Assembly: GCA_023439305.1 (NCBI GenBank)
Contig: JAEXOO010000040.1
Location: 1 to 64,000, forward strand
Direction of reading: 5' to 3'
DNA length: 64,000 nt
Source: Pseudomonadota bacterium
GTDB lineage: Bacteria > Pseudomonadota > Gammaproteobacteria > Burkholderiales > Burkholderiaceae_B
Numbering within the stretch: the stretch's first letter is position 1; each line of letters opens with the position of its first letter. Below are positions 23,808 through 32,851 of this stretch, in pieces. Below the pieces are notes generated by a model. The model ran no database searches. It had not been told where the DNA came from and saw only the letters and a list, made by a program, of their open reading frames with translations. Both the position numbers and the translations under genes were made by a program.

Positions 23808-23881
23808 TGGAGGCGCGTGCTGGAATCGAACCAACCTGGGCGGATTTGCAGTCCGCCACATAACCACTCTGTCACCGCGCC
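23808..23881 (-). tRNA. tRNA-Cys (anticodon GCA)
   Basis: 74 nt, including encoded CCA. Acceptor arm GGCGCGG pairs with ACGCGCC (one G-A mismatch at the base), D arm region ACAGAGTGGTTATGT, anticodon stem GGCGG/CCGCC closing loop ACTGCAAAT with GCA anticodon, and T arm GTTGG-TTCGATT-CCAGC. The 3' end points left towards the island and both integrase copies, the orientation expected of a P4-type integration target. Confidence 0.95.
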
Positions 23882-24045
23882 TTTTATTTTGTCCTGGGAC
23901 ATGTAAAATTATGCACGAGGACAAAGGCAAATGCAAGCCTGGAAGCACAAGGGCTGACCCTGGAACGATTCACAGCATGCAGGCGAACCGTCCCCCTATT
24001 TTTTTGGCCGCCTGCGCGCGGCGCTTTCTTGTTCAAGGACAGGGC

Positions 24046-26313
24046 ATGCATTATCAATTCCCCATTGTCATCATCGACGAAGACTTCCGCTCGGAAAATG
24101 CCTCCGGGCTCAGTATCCGCGTGCTGGCCGATGCCATTACGGCCGAGGGTTTCGAGGTCCTGGGTACCACCAGCTATGGTGATCTGAGCCTGTTCGCGCA
24201 GCAGCAAAGCCGCGCCAGCGCGTTCATTCTGTCGATTGACGATGAAGAGTTCACGCAGGACGGCGATGCTGCGCCGGCCCTGGTCAATCTGCGCGCCTTC
24301 ATCCGCGCGGTGCGCCGGCGCAATACCGACGTGCCCATTTACGTCTACGGGGAAACCAAGACGGCGCGGCACATGCCCAACGATATCCTGCGCGAGCTGC
24401 AGGGTGTGATCCACATGTTCGAAGACACGCCTGAATTCGTTGCGCGCCACATCGTGCGCGAAGCACGCAGCTATGTGGAAGGGGTCAAGCCGCCGTTTTT
24501 GAAAGCCTTGCTGGATTATGCCGAGGACGGCTCGTATTCCTGGCACTGTCCCGGACATTCGGGCGGCGTGGCCTTTCTGAAAAGCCCGGTGGGCCAGATA
24601 TTCCATCAGTTCTTTGGCGAAAACATGTTGCGCGCCGACGTCTGCAATGCGGTGGAAGGGCTGGGGCAGTTGCTGGACCATAACGGAGCCATCGGCGCCA
24701 GCGAGCGCAACGCCGCCCGCATTTTCAATGCAGATCACTGTTTTTTCGTGACCAACGGCACCAGCACCAGCAACAAGATCGTCTGGCATCACGCCGTGGC
24801 GCCGGATGATGTCGTGGTGGTGGATCGCAATTGCCATAAATCCATCTTGCACAGCATTGTCATGACGGGGGCGATCCCGGTTTTTCTGCGCCCCACGCGT
24901 AATCACCTGGGCATTATCGGTCCCATTCCGCGCAGCGAGTTCGACGTGGAGACCATACGGGAAAAGATCCGCAACCATCCCTTGCTGAGCCATCTGGATG
25001 CCGATGCGGTGCAACCCCGCGTCATGACGCTCACGCAGTCCACCTACGACGGCATTGTGTACGACACCGAGGTCATCAAGGATGCCTTGGACGGCTATGT
25101 GGATGTTCTGCATTTCGATGAGGCCTGGATTCCCCACGCCGCCTTTCACCCCTTTTACGGCAGTTTCCATGCCATGGGCAAAAACCGTCCGCGGCCCAAG
25201 GATTCGCTGGTGTTTTCTACCCAGTCCACGCACAAGCTGCTGGCCGGCATCAGCCAGGCTAGTCATGTGTTGGCGCAGGATTCAGCCACCCGCCGGCTGG
25301 ATCGGCACTTGTTCAATGAAGCCTACCTGATGCACACCAGCACCAGCCCGCAGTACGCCATCATTGCCTCCTGCGATGTGGCGGCCGCCATGATGGAGCC
25401 GCCGGGCGGGCGCGTGTTGGTCGAAGAAAGCATTGTCGAGGCGCTGGATTTCCGGCGTGCGATGCGCAAGGTCGAATCCCAGTTCGAGCAAGGCGATTGG
25501 TGGTTCAAGGTGTGGGGACCGCCTACGCTGGCCGAGGACGGCATTGGTCAGGCATCGGACTGGATCATCAGCGACGACGAAGAGCACGGCCGCTGGCATG
25601 GGTTCGGGCCTTTGGCCGATGGTTTCAATATGCTCGATCCCATCAAGGCCACCATTGTCACCCCGGGGCTGGACATGGACGGGCGCTTTGACGAGACCGG
25701 CATTCCCGCGTCTATTGTGGCCAAGTTCCTGGCGCAGCGCGGCGTCATCGTGGAAAAGATCGGGCTCTACAACTTCTTCATCATGTTCACCATAGGCATC
25801 ACTAAGGGGCGCTGGAATTCCCTGGTCACGGCCTTGCAGCAGTTCAAGGACGACTACGACCGCAATTTGCCGGTCTGGCGCGTACTGCCCGAGTTTGCCC
25901 GCGAGTACCCTGTCTACGAGGAAATGGGCCTGCGCGATTTGTGCCAGCATGTGCACCAGATGTATGCGCGCCACGATATCGCCCGCCTGACGACGGATAT
26001 GTATCTGTCGGATATCGTGCCCGTCATGAAGCCCAGCGAGGCGTTCGCCTGCATTGCCAAGCGCCGCACCGAACGGGTGCCTATCGACCACCTGGAAGGG
26101 CGGGTGACGACCAACCTCATCACTCCATACCCGCCCGGCATTCCCCTGTTGATACCGGGCGAGGCCTTCAACAAGACGATTGTGGATTTCCTGAAGTTCG
26201 CCCGTGAATTGCAGCAACAATGCCCGGGCTTCGGAACGGATATCCATGGTTTTGTCGAAGAGCGCGACGCCAGCGGCCAGAAGCATTACTACGTCGACTG
26301 CGTGGCGCAGTAA
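24046..26313 (+). CDS. Orn/Lys/Arg decarboxylase, class I (biodegradative type)
   Basis: 755 residues from the ATG at 24046, which follows AAGGACAGGGC; the frame runs back over the tRNA and is not coding there. The N-terminal 130 residues are a receiver-like wing domain (PIVIIDEDFRSENASG). The PLP-dependent fold follows, with WHCPGHSGGVAFLKSP, HCFFVTNGTSTSNKIV, HFDEAWIPHAAFHPFYG and the PLP lysine in TQSTHKLLAGISQAS. Length matches inducible AdiA/CadA-type enzymes that consume protons in acid stress and make polyamines. Substrate (Arg, Lys or Orn) cannot be fixed by eye. Confidence 0.88.
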   Translation: MHYQFPIVIIDEDFRSENASGLSIRVLADAITAEGFEVLGTTSYGDLSLFAQQQSRASAFILSIDDEEFTQDGDAAPALVNLRAFIRAVRRRNTDVPIYVYGETKTARHMPNDILRELQGVIHMFEDTPEFVARHIVREARSYVEGVKPPFLKALLDYAEDGSYSWHCPGHSGGVAFLKSPVGQIFHQFFGENMLRADVCNAVEGLGQLLDHNGAIGASERNAARIFNADHCFFVTNGTSTSNKIVWHHAVAPDDVVVVDRNCHKSILHSIVMTGAIPVFLRPTRNHLGIIGPIPRSEFDVETIREKIRNHPLLSHLDADAVQPRVMTLTQSTYDGIVYDTEVIKDALDGYVDVLHFDEAWIPHAAFHPFYGSFHAMGKNRPRPKDSLVFSTQSTHKLLAGISQASHVLAQDSATRRLDRHLFNEAYLMHTSTSPQYAIIASCDVAAAMMEPPGGRVLVEESIVEALDFRRAMRKVESQFEQGDWWFKVWGPPTLAEDGIGQASDWIISDDEEHGRWHGFGPLADGFNMLDPIKATIVTPGLDMDGRFDETGIPASIVAKFLAQRGVIVEKIGLYNFFIMFTIGITKGRWNSLVTALQQFKDDYDRNLPVWRVLPEFAREYPVYEEMGLRDLCQHVHQMYARHDIARLTTDMYLSDIVPVMKPSEAFACIAKRRTERVPIDHLEGRVTTNLITPYPPGIPLLIPGEAFNKTIVDFLKFARELQQQCPGFGTDIHGFVEERDASGQKHYYVDCVAQ

Positions 26314-26314
26314 G

Positions 26315-26347
26315 CCGACAGGCCGGGAGCTCGTCCCGGCCTGTCGG
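26315..26347. terminator. strong hairpin between convergent genes
   Basis: CCGACAGGCCGGG-AGCTCGT-CCCGGCCTGTCGG, perfect 13-bp stem, between the decarboxylase and the transporter stop. It lacks a T run, so termination may be factor-assisted or bidirectional. Confidence 0.6.
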
Positions 26348-26366
26348 GCTGCGGTTTGCGAGCGGC

Positions 26367-27707
26367 TCAGAGTCCGGCTGTCTGCGCGGCGCCGGACGCC
26401 TGCGAGCTGTCCGGATCGAAGCGGGCAGGGCCGTGCATGCGCCAGGCGCTGGCCATGGCGATCAGGCCCAGCAGGCTCAAATACCACACGATGTAGCGCG
26501 GGCTGCCTTCACCCCAGGCTAGCAGCGATGTCGCCACCAGCGGGGCCAGCCCGCCTCCCAGCGCGCCGGAAACTTGCACGGCGATGGAAATGCCGCTGTA
26601 GCGGACCTCGGGCGGGAACTGAGACGAAAACAGGCTGCCTTGAGGGCCGTACAGGCAGGCATACACCAGGCCGATGGCGAGCACCATGGCCAGGGTAATG
26701 ACGCCGGTATCGCGAGTCTGCAGCATGTCAAAGAACAGCGGGGCAAAGGCCAGTATGCCGGCTGATCCCGCCATGAACACCCACTTGTGGCCCAGCTTGT
26801 CGCCCAGCAAGCCGAAGACGGGCATGGCGAACAAAGCGACAGCCGCGCCCCAGATCGTCGCATCCAACAGCACCGTGCGAGGCAGGCCCAGCGTGCCGGT
26901 CGCATAGGCCAGGGCGAAGGTCACCACGGTATAGAACCAGCTTACCTCGGCCAGACGTCCGCCTATCACCAGCAGAAGCTCACGGCGGTAGTGCGTGACG
27001 ACGACTTTGGCCGGGACTGCCACTTTGTCGCCCTTGGTCTGCATTTGTTCGAAGTCTGGCGATTCGGCCACTTTCAGGCGTATGAACAGCCCCACCAGCA
27101 AGAGCGCGACACTGGCCAGGAACGGGATGCGCCACCCCCAGCTGAGCATATCCTCTTCGGGCAGGGTGGCGACGGCACCCATGGCCAATGAGGACAGAAT
27201 CAGGCCGGGAGCAACGCCGGCTTGCGGCAGGCTGCCAAAGAAGCCTTTCTTGCCGTCGGGGGCGTGCTCCACGGCCATCAGTACAGCGCCGCCCCATTCG
27301 CCGCCCACGGCCACGCCTTGGCAAAATCGCATCAGAACCAGCAGTACGGCGGCCCAATAGCCTATGCTGTCGTACGAGGGGATCAAGCCGATCAGAATCG
27401 TGGGTATGCCCATCATGAAGAGGGTGATGAGCAGCATGGACTTGCGCCCGATGCGATCGCCGAAATGGCCGAAGACAATGCCGCCCAAAGGGCGGGCGAA
27501 AAAGCCGACGGAGTAGGTGGCGAAAGCGGCCAGCGTGCCTGTGATCGGGTCAAAGGCGGGAAAGAAGATCTGGTTGAAGATCAGGGCGGCGGCTGTACCG
27601 TACAGAAAGAAGTCATACCATTCGATGGTGGTGCCCATCATGCTGGCCAGACCCGCCGTCACATATTGGCGGCGCGAGCGCGCCGCCTGCTTTGCAGGCT
27701 TTGTCAT
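26367..27707 (-). CDS. MFS transporter, metabolite:H+ symporter (MHS) family
   Basis: 446 residues, twelve predicted membrane segments. Start AGLASMMGTTIEWYDFFLYGTAAAL is the MHS-family signature, followed by FARPLGGIVFGHFGDRIGRKS (motif A) and RFCQGVAVGGEWGGAVLM. This group moves carboxylates such as alpha-ketoglutarate, citrate, shikimate or benzoate-type acids. It is 27 bp downstream of the aldolase gene and in the same direction, so it likely imports that enzyme's substrate. The LysR gene upstream is the probable regulator. Confidence 0.85.
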   Translation of the reverse strand: MTKPAKQAARSRRQYVTAGLASMMGTTIEWYDFFLYGTAAALIFNQIFFPAFDPITGTLAAFATYSVGFFARPLGGIVFGHFGDRIGRKSMLLITLFMMGIPTILIGLIPSYDSIGYWAAVLLVLMRFCQGVAVGGEWGGAVLMAVEHAPDGKKGFFGSLPQAGVAPGLILSSLAMGAVATLPEEDMLSWGWRIPFLASVALLLVGLFIRLKVAESPDFEQMQTKGDKVAVPAKVVVTHYRRELLLVIGGRLAEVSWFYTVVTFALAYATGTLGLPRTVLLDATIWGAAVALFAMPVFGLLGDKLGHKWVFMAGSAGILAFAPLFFDMLQTRDTGVITLAMVLAIGLVYACLYGPQGSLFSSQFPPEVRYSGISIAVQVSGALGGGLAPLVATSLLAWGEGSPRYIVWYLSLLGLIAMASAWRMHGPARFDPDSSQASGAAQTAGL

Positions 27708-27734
27708 GTTTGTATCCTTGCCGATGAGAAGGGG

Positions 27735-28514
27735 TCAGCGCGCAGACAGGCCGGGTGCGCGGTGTGTCTGCCGGGCCCAGTAGTCAAAGGTGGCGCGCAC
27801 GATGGACGGCTTGAGCAGATAGTCGTGCGCTTCGCGCGCCAGCTCGTCGTCCACGGGCGTCAGGGGGCCGAAGGCCTGGGCGCGGATCTGCAGACGCGCC
27901 GCCCGTTCAAGGTAAACAGACAGATAGGTGGCTTCTTCGCAGGAACGTCCGGCGGTCAAGTAGCCGTGGTGCGCCAGGATAATGGCTCGCTTGGAGCCCA
28001 GCGCCTGGGAAATGATCACGCCTTCCTGGTCGGCAATGGGCACGCCGGGCCAGTCGGGCAAAAAGGCGCAATCTTCGTGCAAGGGAGTCATATCCATCTG
28101 GGCGATGACCAGCGGCTGGCGCGCTGCCGCCAGCGCGCTGGCCCAAGGAGAGTGCGTGTGAATGATGGACTGTACGTCTGGCCGCGCCTGATACACCCAC
28201 AGGTGAAAACGCGTGGCCGGGTTGGCCATGCCCTGCCCGGACAAGGTGTTCAGGTCGCGGTCCACTTCAATGAAGTCATCCGGCGTGGCTTCGTCGAATC
28301 CCAGGCCAAAGCGCAAGGTCCAATAGGCGTCGGGCCTGTCGGAGCGCACGCTGATCTGGCCGGCCAGGCCGGCCTCTTGTTCTGTCATGGCCAGGATGCG
28401 ACAGGCGTAGGCCATGGTTTCGGGAATGCTGCGCTCCACCGGGCGCAGATGACGGGCCATGTCTTGCGTGGCCCGGGTGTCGAAATAGGATTTCTCCCTG
28501 AGTGCGTTCGGCAT
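27735..28514 (-). CDS. class II aldolase/adducin-family protein
   Basis: 259 residues from the ATG at 28514 (AAAGGAGACAAG upstream). The class II aldolase fold shows AGLAGQISVRSDRPD, then HLWVYQARPDVQSIIHTHSPWASALA with the metal-binding His-x-His pair, and IILAHHGYLTAGRSCEEAT with another His pair. Members cleave aldol bonds or decarboxylate phosphorylated sugars. Between a LysR regulator and an MHS transporter, it probably degrades a hydroxy- or keto-acid. Specific substrate unknown. Confidence 0.8.
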   Translation of the reverse strand: MPNALREKSYFDTRATQDMARHLRPVERSIPETMAYACRILAMTEQEAGLAGQISVRSDRPDAYWTLRFGLGFDEATPDDFIEVDRDLNTLSGQGMANPATRFHLWVYQARPDVQSIIHTHSPWASALAAARQPLVIAQMDMTPLHEDCAFLPDWPGVPIADQEGVIISQALGSKRAIILAHHGYLTAGRSCEEATYLSVYLERAARLQIRAQAFGPLTPVDDELAREAHDYLLKPSIVRATFDYWARQTHRAPGLSAR

Positions 28515-28613
28515 CTTGTCTCCTTTGGAATTGTTGTCAGCCCCTTGGCAGTGGGCTTGGAGCAAGTATGGTTGCCTGATGATTCGGGAGCTATGAGGCG
28601 GCGCGCATAGCTG

Positions 28614-29507
28614 CTATTCCACCGTCGACTCGTACAGGGTTTCAGCCGCTCGCATGGCGCAGCTCAGCAATTCCATGGTCAGTGGCTGGGGCTGGCGGTC
28701 GGCGCGCAAGATAGCGACCACGCGACGCTGCAGGATAGGAGACTGGATCGTGAACTTGTGCAGTTCGTACTCGGCCAGCATTCTGTCGGGAATGCGCGCC
28801 GGCAAGATGCAGTCGCCAATTCCGGAGGACACCAGGCGCAGCATGGCGTCGATGGTCTCCACTTCAGCCACCACATCGGGCTCCAGTCCGCTGCTGTGGA
28901 CCATGCGCCGCAGTGCGTAATGATCGGGAAAGCCCACCAGGCGCAAGGGTTTCTTGCTCAGCTCTCCGTGCGGCAAGGCTTCGGGGCGAGCGGAGATCAG
29001 GCACATGTCGTCATCGAACAGGGCGTGCGACACCAGTTCGCCGCAGTCCACGGCGACATCGTAGACAAAGCCGATATCGGCTTTGCCGCTTTCCACCAGT
29101 GATACGACTTCCGGCGAGCTGCGGCCCAGCAGCGACAGATTGACGCTAGGGTGCGTACTCATGAAGGTGGCGGCCACATCAGACAGGAAGTAGTAGCTCA
29201 AGGTATGTACGGTGGCCAGACGCACGGTGCCTTGATTGATCCCGTGGCGCTGGCGCACTGTGTCCACGGCCAGGTCAATGCGTCGATACGCGGGCTCGAT
29301 GGCATCGCGCAGCAGTTGGCCAGCATCGGTCAGGCGCACCCCGCGCCCCGTGCGCACAAACAAGGGCTTGCCCAGGGTCTGCTCCAAGGTTCCCAGCTGC
29401 TTGCTCAGGCTGGACTGATTCTGGCCCAGCTCGTCGGCTGCGCGTGACAGCGATTCCAGTTGGGCAATGAGCAGGAAGATGCGCAGTGCGCGATCCAGGC
29501 TTTCCAT
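28614..29507 (-). CDS. LysR-family transcriptional regulator
   Basis: 297 residues. N-terminal winged HTH (LRIFLLIAQLESLSRAADELGQNQSSLSKQLGTLEQTLGKPLFVRTGRGVRLT) and a C-terminal ligand-binding domain (LATVHTLSYYFLSDVAATFM, SGKADIGFVYDV). Genes downstream on the same strand are the class II aldolase and MHS transporter, its likely targets. The effector is not predictable. Confidence 0.88.
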   Translation of the reverse strand: MESLDRALRIFLLIAQLESLSRAADELGQNQSSLSKQLGTLEQTLGKPLFVRTGRGVRLTDAGQLLRDAIEPAYRRIDLAVDTVRQRHGINQGTVRLATVHTLSYYFLSDVAATFMSTHPSVNLSLLGRSSPEVVSLVESGKADIGFVYDVAVDCGELVSHALFDDDMCLISARPEALPHGELSKKPLRLVGFPDHYALRRMVHSSGLEPDVVAEVETIDAMLRLVSSGIGDCILPARIPDRMLAEYELHKFTIQSPILQRRVVAILRADRQPQPLTMELLSCAMRAAETLYESTVE

Positions 29508-29730
29508 CGTGTGTCTCCCTTGCGCGACTCAATAGATTCTTGCCAGGTATGGGCAAGAGCCTACACGCTGGAACCAGGACTGGCGATCAGGGCAAATAGG
29601 GATGCGCACAAGAGGGCGGGCGCTGGTAAGTAGAGGCTTGAATTGAGTGATGCAGTCGCAGTGAAATTTATTTATCTTCTTTAAAAATGACGTCAATTCA
29701 TTTGAATATGATGCCATTTATGAGCAAAAT

Positions 29731-29759
29731 TTGATTTGCGTTCTAATTATTGATATAAT
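29731..29759 (+). promoter_or_regulatory. sigma70-type promoter of the 48-residue gene
   Basis: TTGATT, exactly 17 bp, then TATAAT. Transcription would start near 29766, before a GGGCGC/GCGCCC hairpin (29770-29788) in the leader. The 29508-29730 interval contains no gene and is AT-rich. Confidence 0.7.
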
Positions 29760-29814
29760 CAACGAATCGGGGCGCTGAGGGGGCGCCCTCTGTCGATGTC
29801 AACAGGAGTAAATC

Positions 29815-29961
29815 GTGAGTCAATCGAAACCGGTTCGTCGCAAACAGGCCTTCGAGGTCGAGCCCCTTAATTGGGTCGCTCCCAAGAAAGCAGTACGGGA
29901 AGCAGATACCGAAAGCACAGCGGAGCAGTCCAGCGAGCAGTGCACCTCCGAAGCAAGCTGA
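29815..29961 (+). CDS. short orphan protein, unknown function (48 residues)
   Basis: GTG start preceded by ACAGGAGTAAATC, downstream of a near-consensus promoter and upstream of a perfect terminator, so it is its own transcription unit of about 240 nt. The product begins MSQSKPVRRKQAFEVEP, then basic VAPKKAVREAD, and ends in an acidic Ser/Glu/Thr tail containing one Cys. No membrane segment or signal. It may be a small protein, or the transcript may act mainly as an RNA. I do not recognise it. Confidence 0.55.
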   Translation: MSQSKPVRRKQAFEVEPLNWVAPKKAVREADTESTAEQSSEQCTSEAS

Positions 29962-29979
29962 CGGTAGAGCGACATGAAA

Positions 29980-30008
29980 AAGCGCAAGCAGATGCTTGCG
30001 CTTTTTTT
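29980..30008 (+). terminator. rho-independent terminator of the 48-residue gene
   Basis: AAGCGCAAGC-AGAT-GCTTGCGCTT, perfect 10-bp stem, then seven T in all. It also separates the unit from the convergent gene at 30037. Confidence 0.9.
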
Positions 30009-30036
30009 ATGTCTGCCGCCAAGAGACAAGAGCGGT

Positions 30037-30807
30037 TCAGCGGGCCTCGTCGGGCAGGCGTCCTTGCGTGAAGAGGCTGGCGGCTGCCCGGTCGAACCCC
30101 GCCCAGGCGGCGACGGCCAGTTGGGACCCGGTGCTGACGCGGCGCACGCCCAGCGCAGCCAGGTCGGGGACTGTCAGACTGGGGCTGATCAGCAGCACAT
30201 TGACAGGGGTCGGCGCGACGGCCTGGACCAGGCGCTGGATGTCGTCCAGGTGGCGCAGTCCCGGCGCATAGACGACGTCGGCGCCGGCCTTGGCATAGGC
30301 GAGCAGCCGATCTATGGTGTCGTCCAGGTCGGTGGCATTCATCAGCAGGCCTTCACTGCGTCCGACCAGGATCACGTCTTCGTCGCTCGCCAAGATCGCT
30401 TCTTTGGCGGCCCGTATGCGATCGACAGCCTCGCCCTGCCTGTACAGGCCATCGTCCAGCCTGTCTTCAATGGACAGGCCGGCGATGCCGGTCTCTATGG
30501 CCAGCGAGACGTTCGCGGCGACATCATCGGGGTCTCGGGCAAAGCCGTCCTCGAAATCGGCATTGACGGGCAAGTCGGTCGCGCTGGCCAATTGGCGCAG
30601 ATGGTCCAGCAGGACGTCCCGGCCCGGCTGGAAATCGTCCAACCCCTGTGCCCAGGCATAGGCTGCACTGCTGCTGGCAATCGCCTGCGCCCCTAGCCGT
30701 TCAAGACGACGTACGCCGCCCAGATCCCAGGGATTGGGAAGGATCAGGGTGCCTTGCTGATGCAGGGCGCGAAAGCGGCGGCGTTTTTCCTGCGTGGTGA
30801 TGCTCAT
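30037..30807 (-). CDS. isocitrate lyase/PEP mutase-family protein
   Basis: 256 residues from the ATG at 30807 (GGAG 7 nt upstream); a start 6 bp earlier is possible. The barrel pattern is clear: TLILPNPWDLGGVRRLERLG, ASSSAAYAWAQG, LPVNADFEDGFA, GIAGLSIEDRL and VGRSEGLL. These correspond to the metal-binding Asp/Glu pairs and the SIED loop of the PEP mutase/isocitrate lyase superfamily (oxaloacetate or methylisocitrate-type lyases). Length fits single-domain family members. The substrate is unknown; it lies alone among unrelated genes. Confidence 0.8.
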   Translation of the reverse strand: MSITTQEKRRRFRALHQQGTLILPNPWDLGGVRRLERLGAQAIASSSAAYAWAQGLDDFQPGRDVLLDHLRQLASATDLPVNADFEDGFARDPDDVAANVSLAIETGIAGLSIEDRLDDGLYRQGEAVDRIRAAKEAILASDEDVILVGRSEGLLMNATDLDDTIDRLLAYAKAGADVVYAPGLRHLDDIQRLVQAVAPTPVNVLLISPSLTVPDLAALGVRRVSTGSQLAVAAWAGFDRAAASLFTQGRLPDEAR

Positions 30808-30932
30808 GACCATGCTCCAGAAAAGAAGGGAAAGGGCAGTGTGACGTCTCTGAATTCAGAGGACACTCCGATTCTTGCTTCTGAAGCCGGCTGCGACAAG
30901 TCGTCTGGGCATATAACAGACTTGCTGTTTGG

Positions 30933-31394
30933 TTATTTCTTTTTGGCTTTCTTGCGAATGATCAGTACTGGAATTTCGGATTGCGTGAGCACGTGCTGGG
31001 TCTCGCTGCCCAGCAGGACCCGCTGGTAGCCTTTGCGGCCGTGCGAGGCCATGACGATCAGATCGGCTTTCTGTTTTTCGGCAACAGAAATGATGCCGGC
31101 GGCCACCAGGTCCGACTTGACGACGGCAGCCTTGACCGCAACGCCGATGTCTTTGCCTGCTTGCTTGATGGCGGCCAGCTCGCTTTGCGCGTGCTCCATC
31201 CAGAGCGCTTCCACGCGGCTGTCCATTTTCTGGTCCAGGATGGGACCGCCTTCCAGGTAGCTTTGGCGATAGCGGGGGATGACGCGCAGCGCGATCAGCT
31301 TGGCGTTGCTGGTCTTGGCCAGGTTCAGGGCGTGCTGGACGGCGTGGTTGGACAGTTCCGATCCGTCGGTGGCGACCAGGATGCGCTCGTACAT
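30933..31394 (-). CDS. universal stress protein (UspA family)
   Basis: 153 residues from the ATG at 31394, which follows AAGGAATTCCCCC. MYERILVATDGSELSNHAVQHAL and IVMASHGRKGYQRVLLGSETQHVLTQSEIPVLIIR contain the ATP-binding loop of ATP-type Usp proteins. A much longer frame extends upstream to 32240 but lies antisense to the thiolase and is not coding. It ends in a Lys tail. It is divergent from the thiolase gene and probably induced by starvation or oxygen limitation. Confidence 0.88.
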   Translation of the reverse strand: MYERILVATDGSELSNHAVQHALNLAKTSNAKLIALRVIPRYRQSYLEGGPILDQKMDSRVEALWMEHAQSELAAIKQAGKDIGVAVKAAVVKSDLVAAGIISVAEKQKADLIVMASHGRKGYQRVLLGSETQHVLTQSEIPVLIIRKKAKKK

Positions 31395-31586
31395 GGGGGA
31401 ATTCCTTAAGATGGGGTTATCAGTGAGGCGTGTTTTGTTTAACGTATAAGCTACCTTACTGTGAATTGCCTCTGCTGTGTCCGACTCATGGGCGGTGCAC
31501 GCAGAATATCTGTGTTTCGGATGCGGCCCTTGGCGCCGGCCATCCGCTTTTCCCGTCGCGTCCGTTCCGGGCGCAAGGAGACAGTC

Positions 31587-32768
31587 ATGACAGACGTAGT
31601 GGTAGTCCAGGCATGTCGCACCGCCATTGGAGACTTTGGCGGTGCGCTCAAGAGTGTGTCCCCGGTCGAGATGGGGGCGACGGTGTTGCGGGCGGCATTG
31701 GACCGCAGCGGCGTGGACGCCGCCGATGTGCAACACGTGGTCATGGGGCAGGTTATCCAGACCGAACCGCGTGATATGTATTTGTCCCGGGTTGCGGCAG
31801 TGCAGGCAGGCATGGGCTACGGGACTCCCGCCATGAATGTGAATCGGCTTTGCGGTTCGGGGCTGCAGGCCATCGTGTCGGCGGCGCAGGGCATTTTGCT
31901 GGGCGATGCGCAGGTCGCGTTGGCCGGCGGGGCCGAGAGCATGAGCCGGGCGCCTTACATGTCCAGCGCCCATCGCTGGGGCGCGCGCATGGGCGATACG
32001 GTGATGATGGATATGATGACCGGCGCTTTGACCGATCCGTTTGATCGAGTCCACATGGGCATGACGGCCGAGAATGTGGCCCGCCAATATGGCGTCACGC
32101 GTGCGGACCAGGACGAGCTGGCGCTGCAGTCGCATCAGCGGGCGCGCCAGGCGATGGAGCGCGGTTATTTCAAGGGCCAGATCGTGCCCATTATTCAGAA
32201 GACGCGCAAAGGCGAAACGGTATTCGATCAGGACGAGCACGTGCGCGCGGACGCTACCCTGGAGAGCTTCAGCAGCCTGAAGCCGGTCTTCATGCCCGAT
32301 GGAGGCAGCGTCACCGCCGGTAATGCCTCGGGCTTGAACGACGGTGCGGCCGCGGTGCTGCTGATGTCCGCCGAGCAGGCGCGGGTGCGCGGGCTGACGC
32401 CGCTGGCCCGTCTGGTTTCATGGGGGCATGCCGGCGTGGAGCCGCGCATCATGGGTATGGGACCGGTACCCGCTACGCGAGCGGCGCTGTCGCGGGCTGG
32501 CTTGACGGTCCAGGACCTGGACGTGATCGAATCCAATGAAGCCTTCGCCGCGCAGGCCTGCGCCGTATCGCGCGAATTGGGTTTGGATCCGGCGCGAGTG
32601 AATCCCAATGGCAGTGGCATCAGTCTTGGACACCCTATCGGGGCGACGGGGGCGGTCATTACCGTCAAGGCTTTGCACGAGCTGCAACGCGTCCAGGGAC
32701 GTTACGCGCTGGTCACCATGTGCATAGGTGGAGGGCAGGGGATTGCGGCCATTTTCGCCCGGCACTAG
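31587..32768 (+). CDS. thiolase (acetyl-CoA C-acyltransferase)
   Basis: 393 residues from the ATG at 31587 (AAGGAGACAGTC). Cytosolic thiolase of the PhaA/AtoB/FadA class: nucleophilic Cys in NRLCGSGLQAIVSAAQ, GGAESMSRAPY, the NEAFAAQA block, His in GSGISLGHPIGATGA and second Cys in TMCIGGGQGIA. It condenses or cleaves acyl-CoA in fatty-acid breakdown or polyhydroxybutyrate synthesis. No beta-oxidation or phb partner is adjacent, so pathway assignment is open. Confidence 0.92.
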   Translation: MTDVVVVQACRTAIGDFGGALKSVSPVEMGATVLRAALDRSGVDAADVQHVVMGQVIQTEPRDMYLSRVAAVQAGMGYGTPAMNVNRLCGSGLQAIVSAAQGILLGDAQVALAGGAESMSRAPYMSSAHRWGARMGDTVMMDMMTGALTDPFDRVHMGMTAENVARQYGVTRADQDELALQSHQRARQAMERGYFKGQIVPIIQKTRKGETVFDQDEHVRADATLESFSSLKPVFMPDGGSVTAGNASGLNDGAAAVLLMSAEQARVRGLTPLARLVSWGHAGVEPRIMGMGPVPATRAALSRAGLTVQDLDVIESNEAFAAQACAVSRELGLDPARVNPNGSGISLGHPIGATGAVITVKALHELQRVQGRYALVTMCIGGGQGIAAIFARH

Positions 32769-32851
32769 GCGCTGAAGGCCCCGGCTGGCTGGTATGATGG
32801 CGCCTTTGAAAATCCGGCCGTCATGGCCGACGTGTTTCCAGGAGCCAGGCG

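Noticed and set aside
23737..24045. N-terminal extension of the decarboxylase
   Set aside because: It runs through the tRNA-Cys gene and lacks a ribosome-binding site; the ATG at 24046 has one and gives the family's usual length.
30933..32240. A 435-codon frame continuing upstream of the universal stress protein
   Set aside because: The upstream part is antisense to the thiolase gene and has no domain; the Usp start at 31394 has its own ribosome-binding site.
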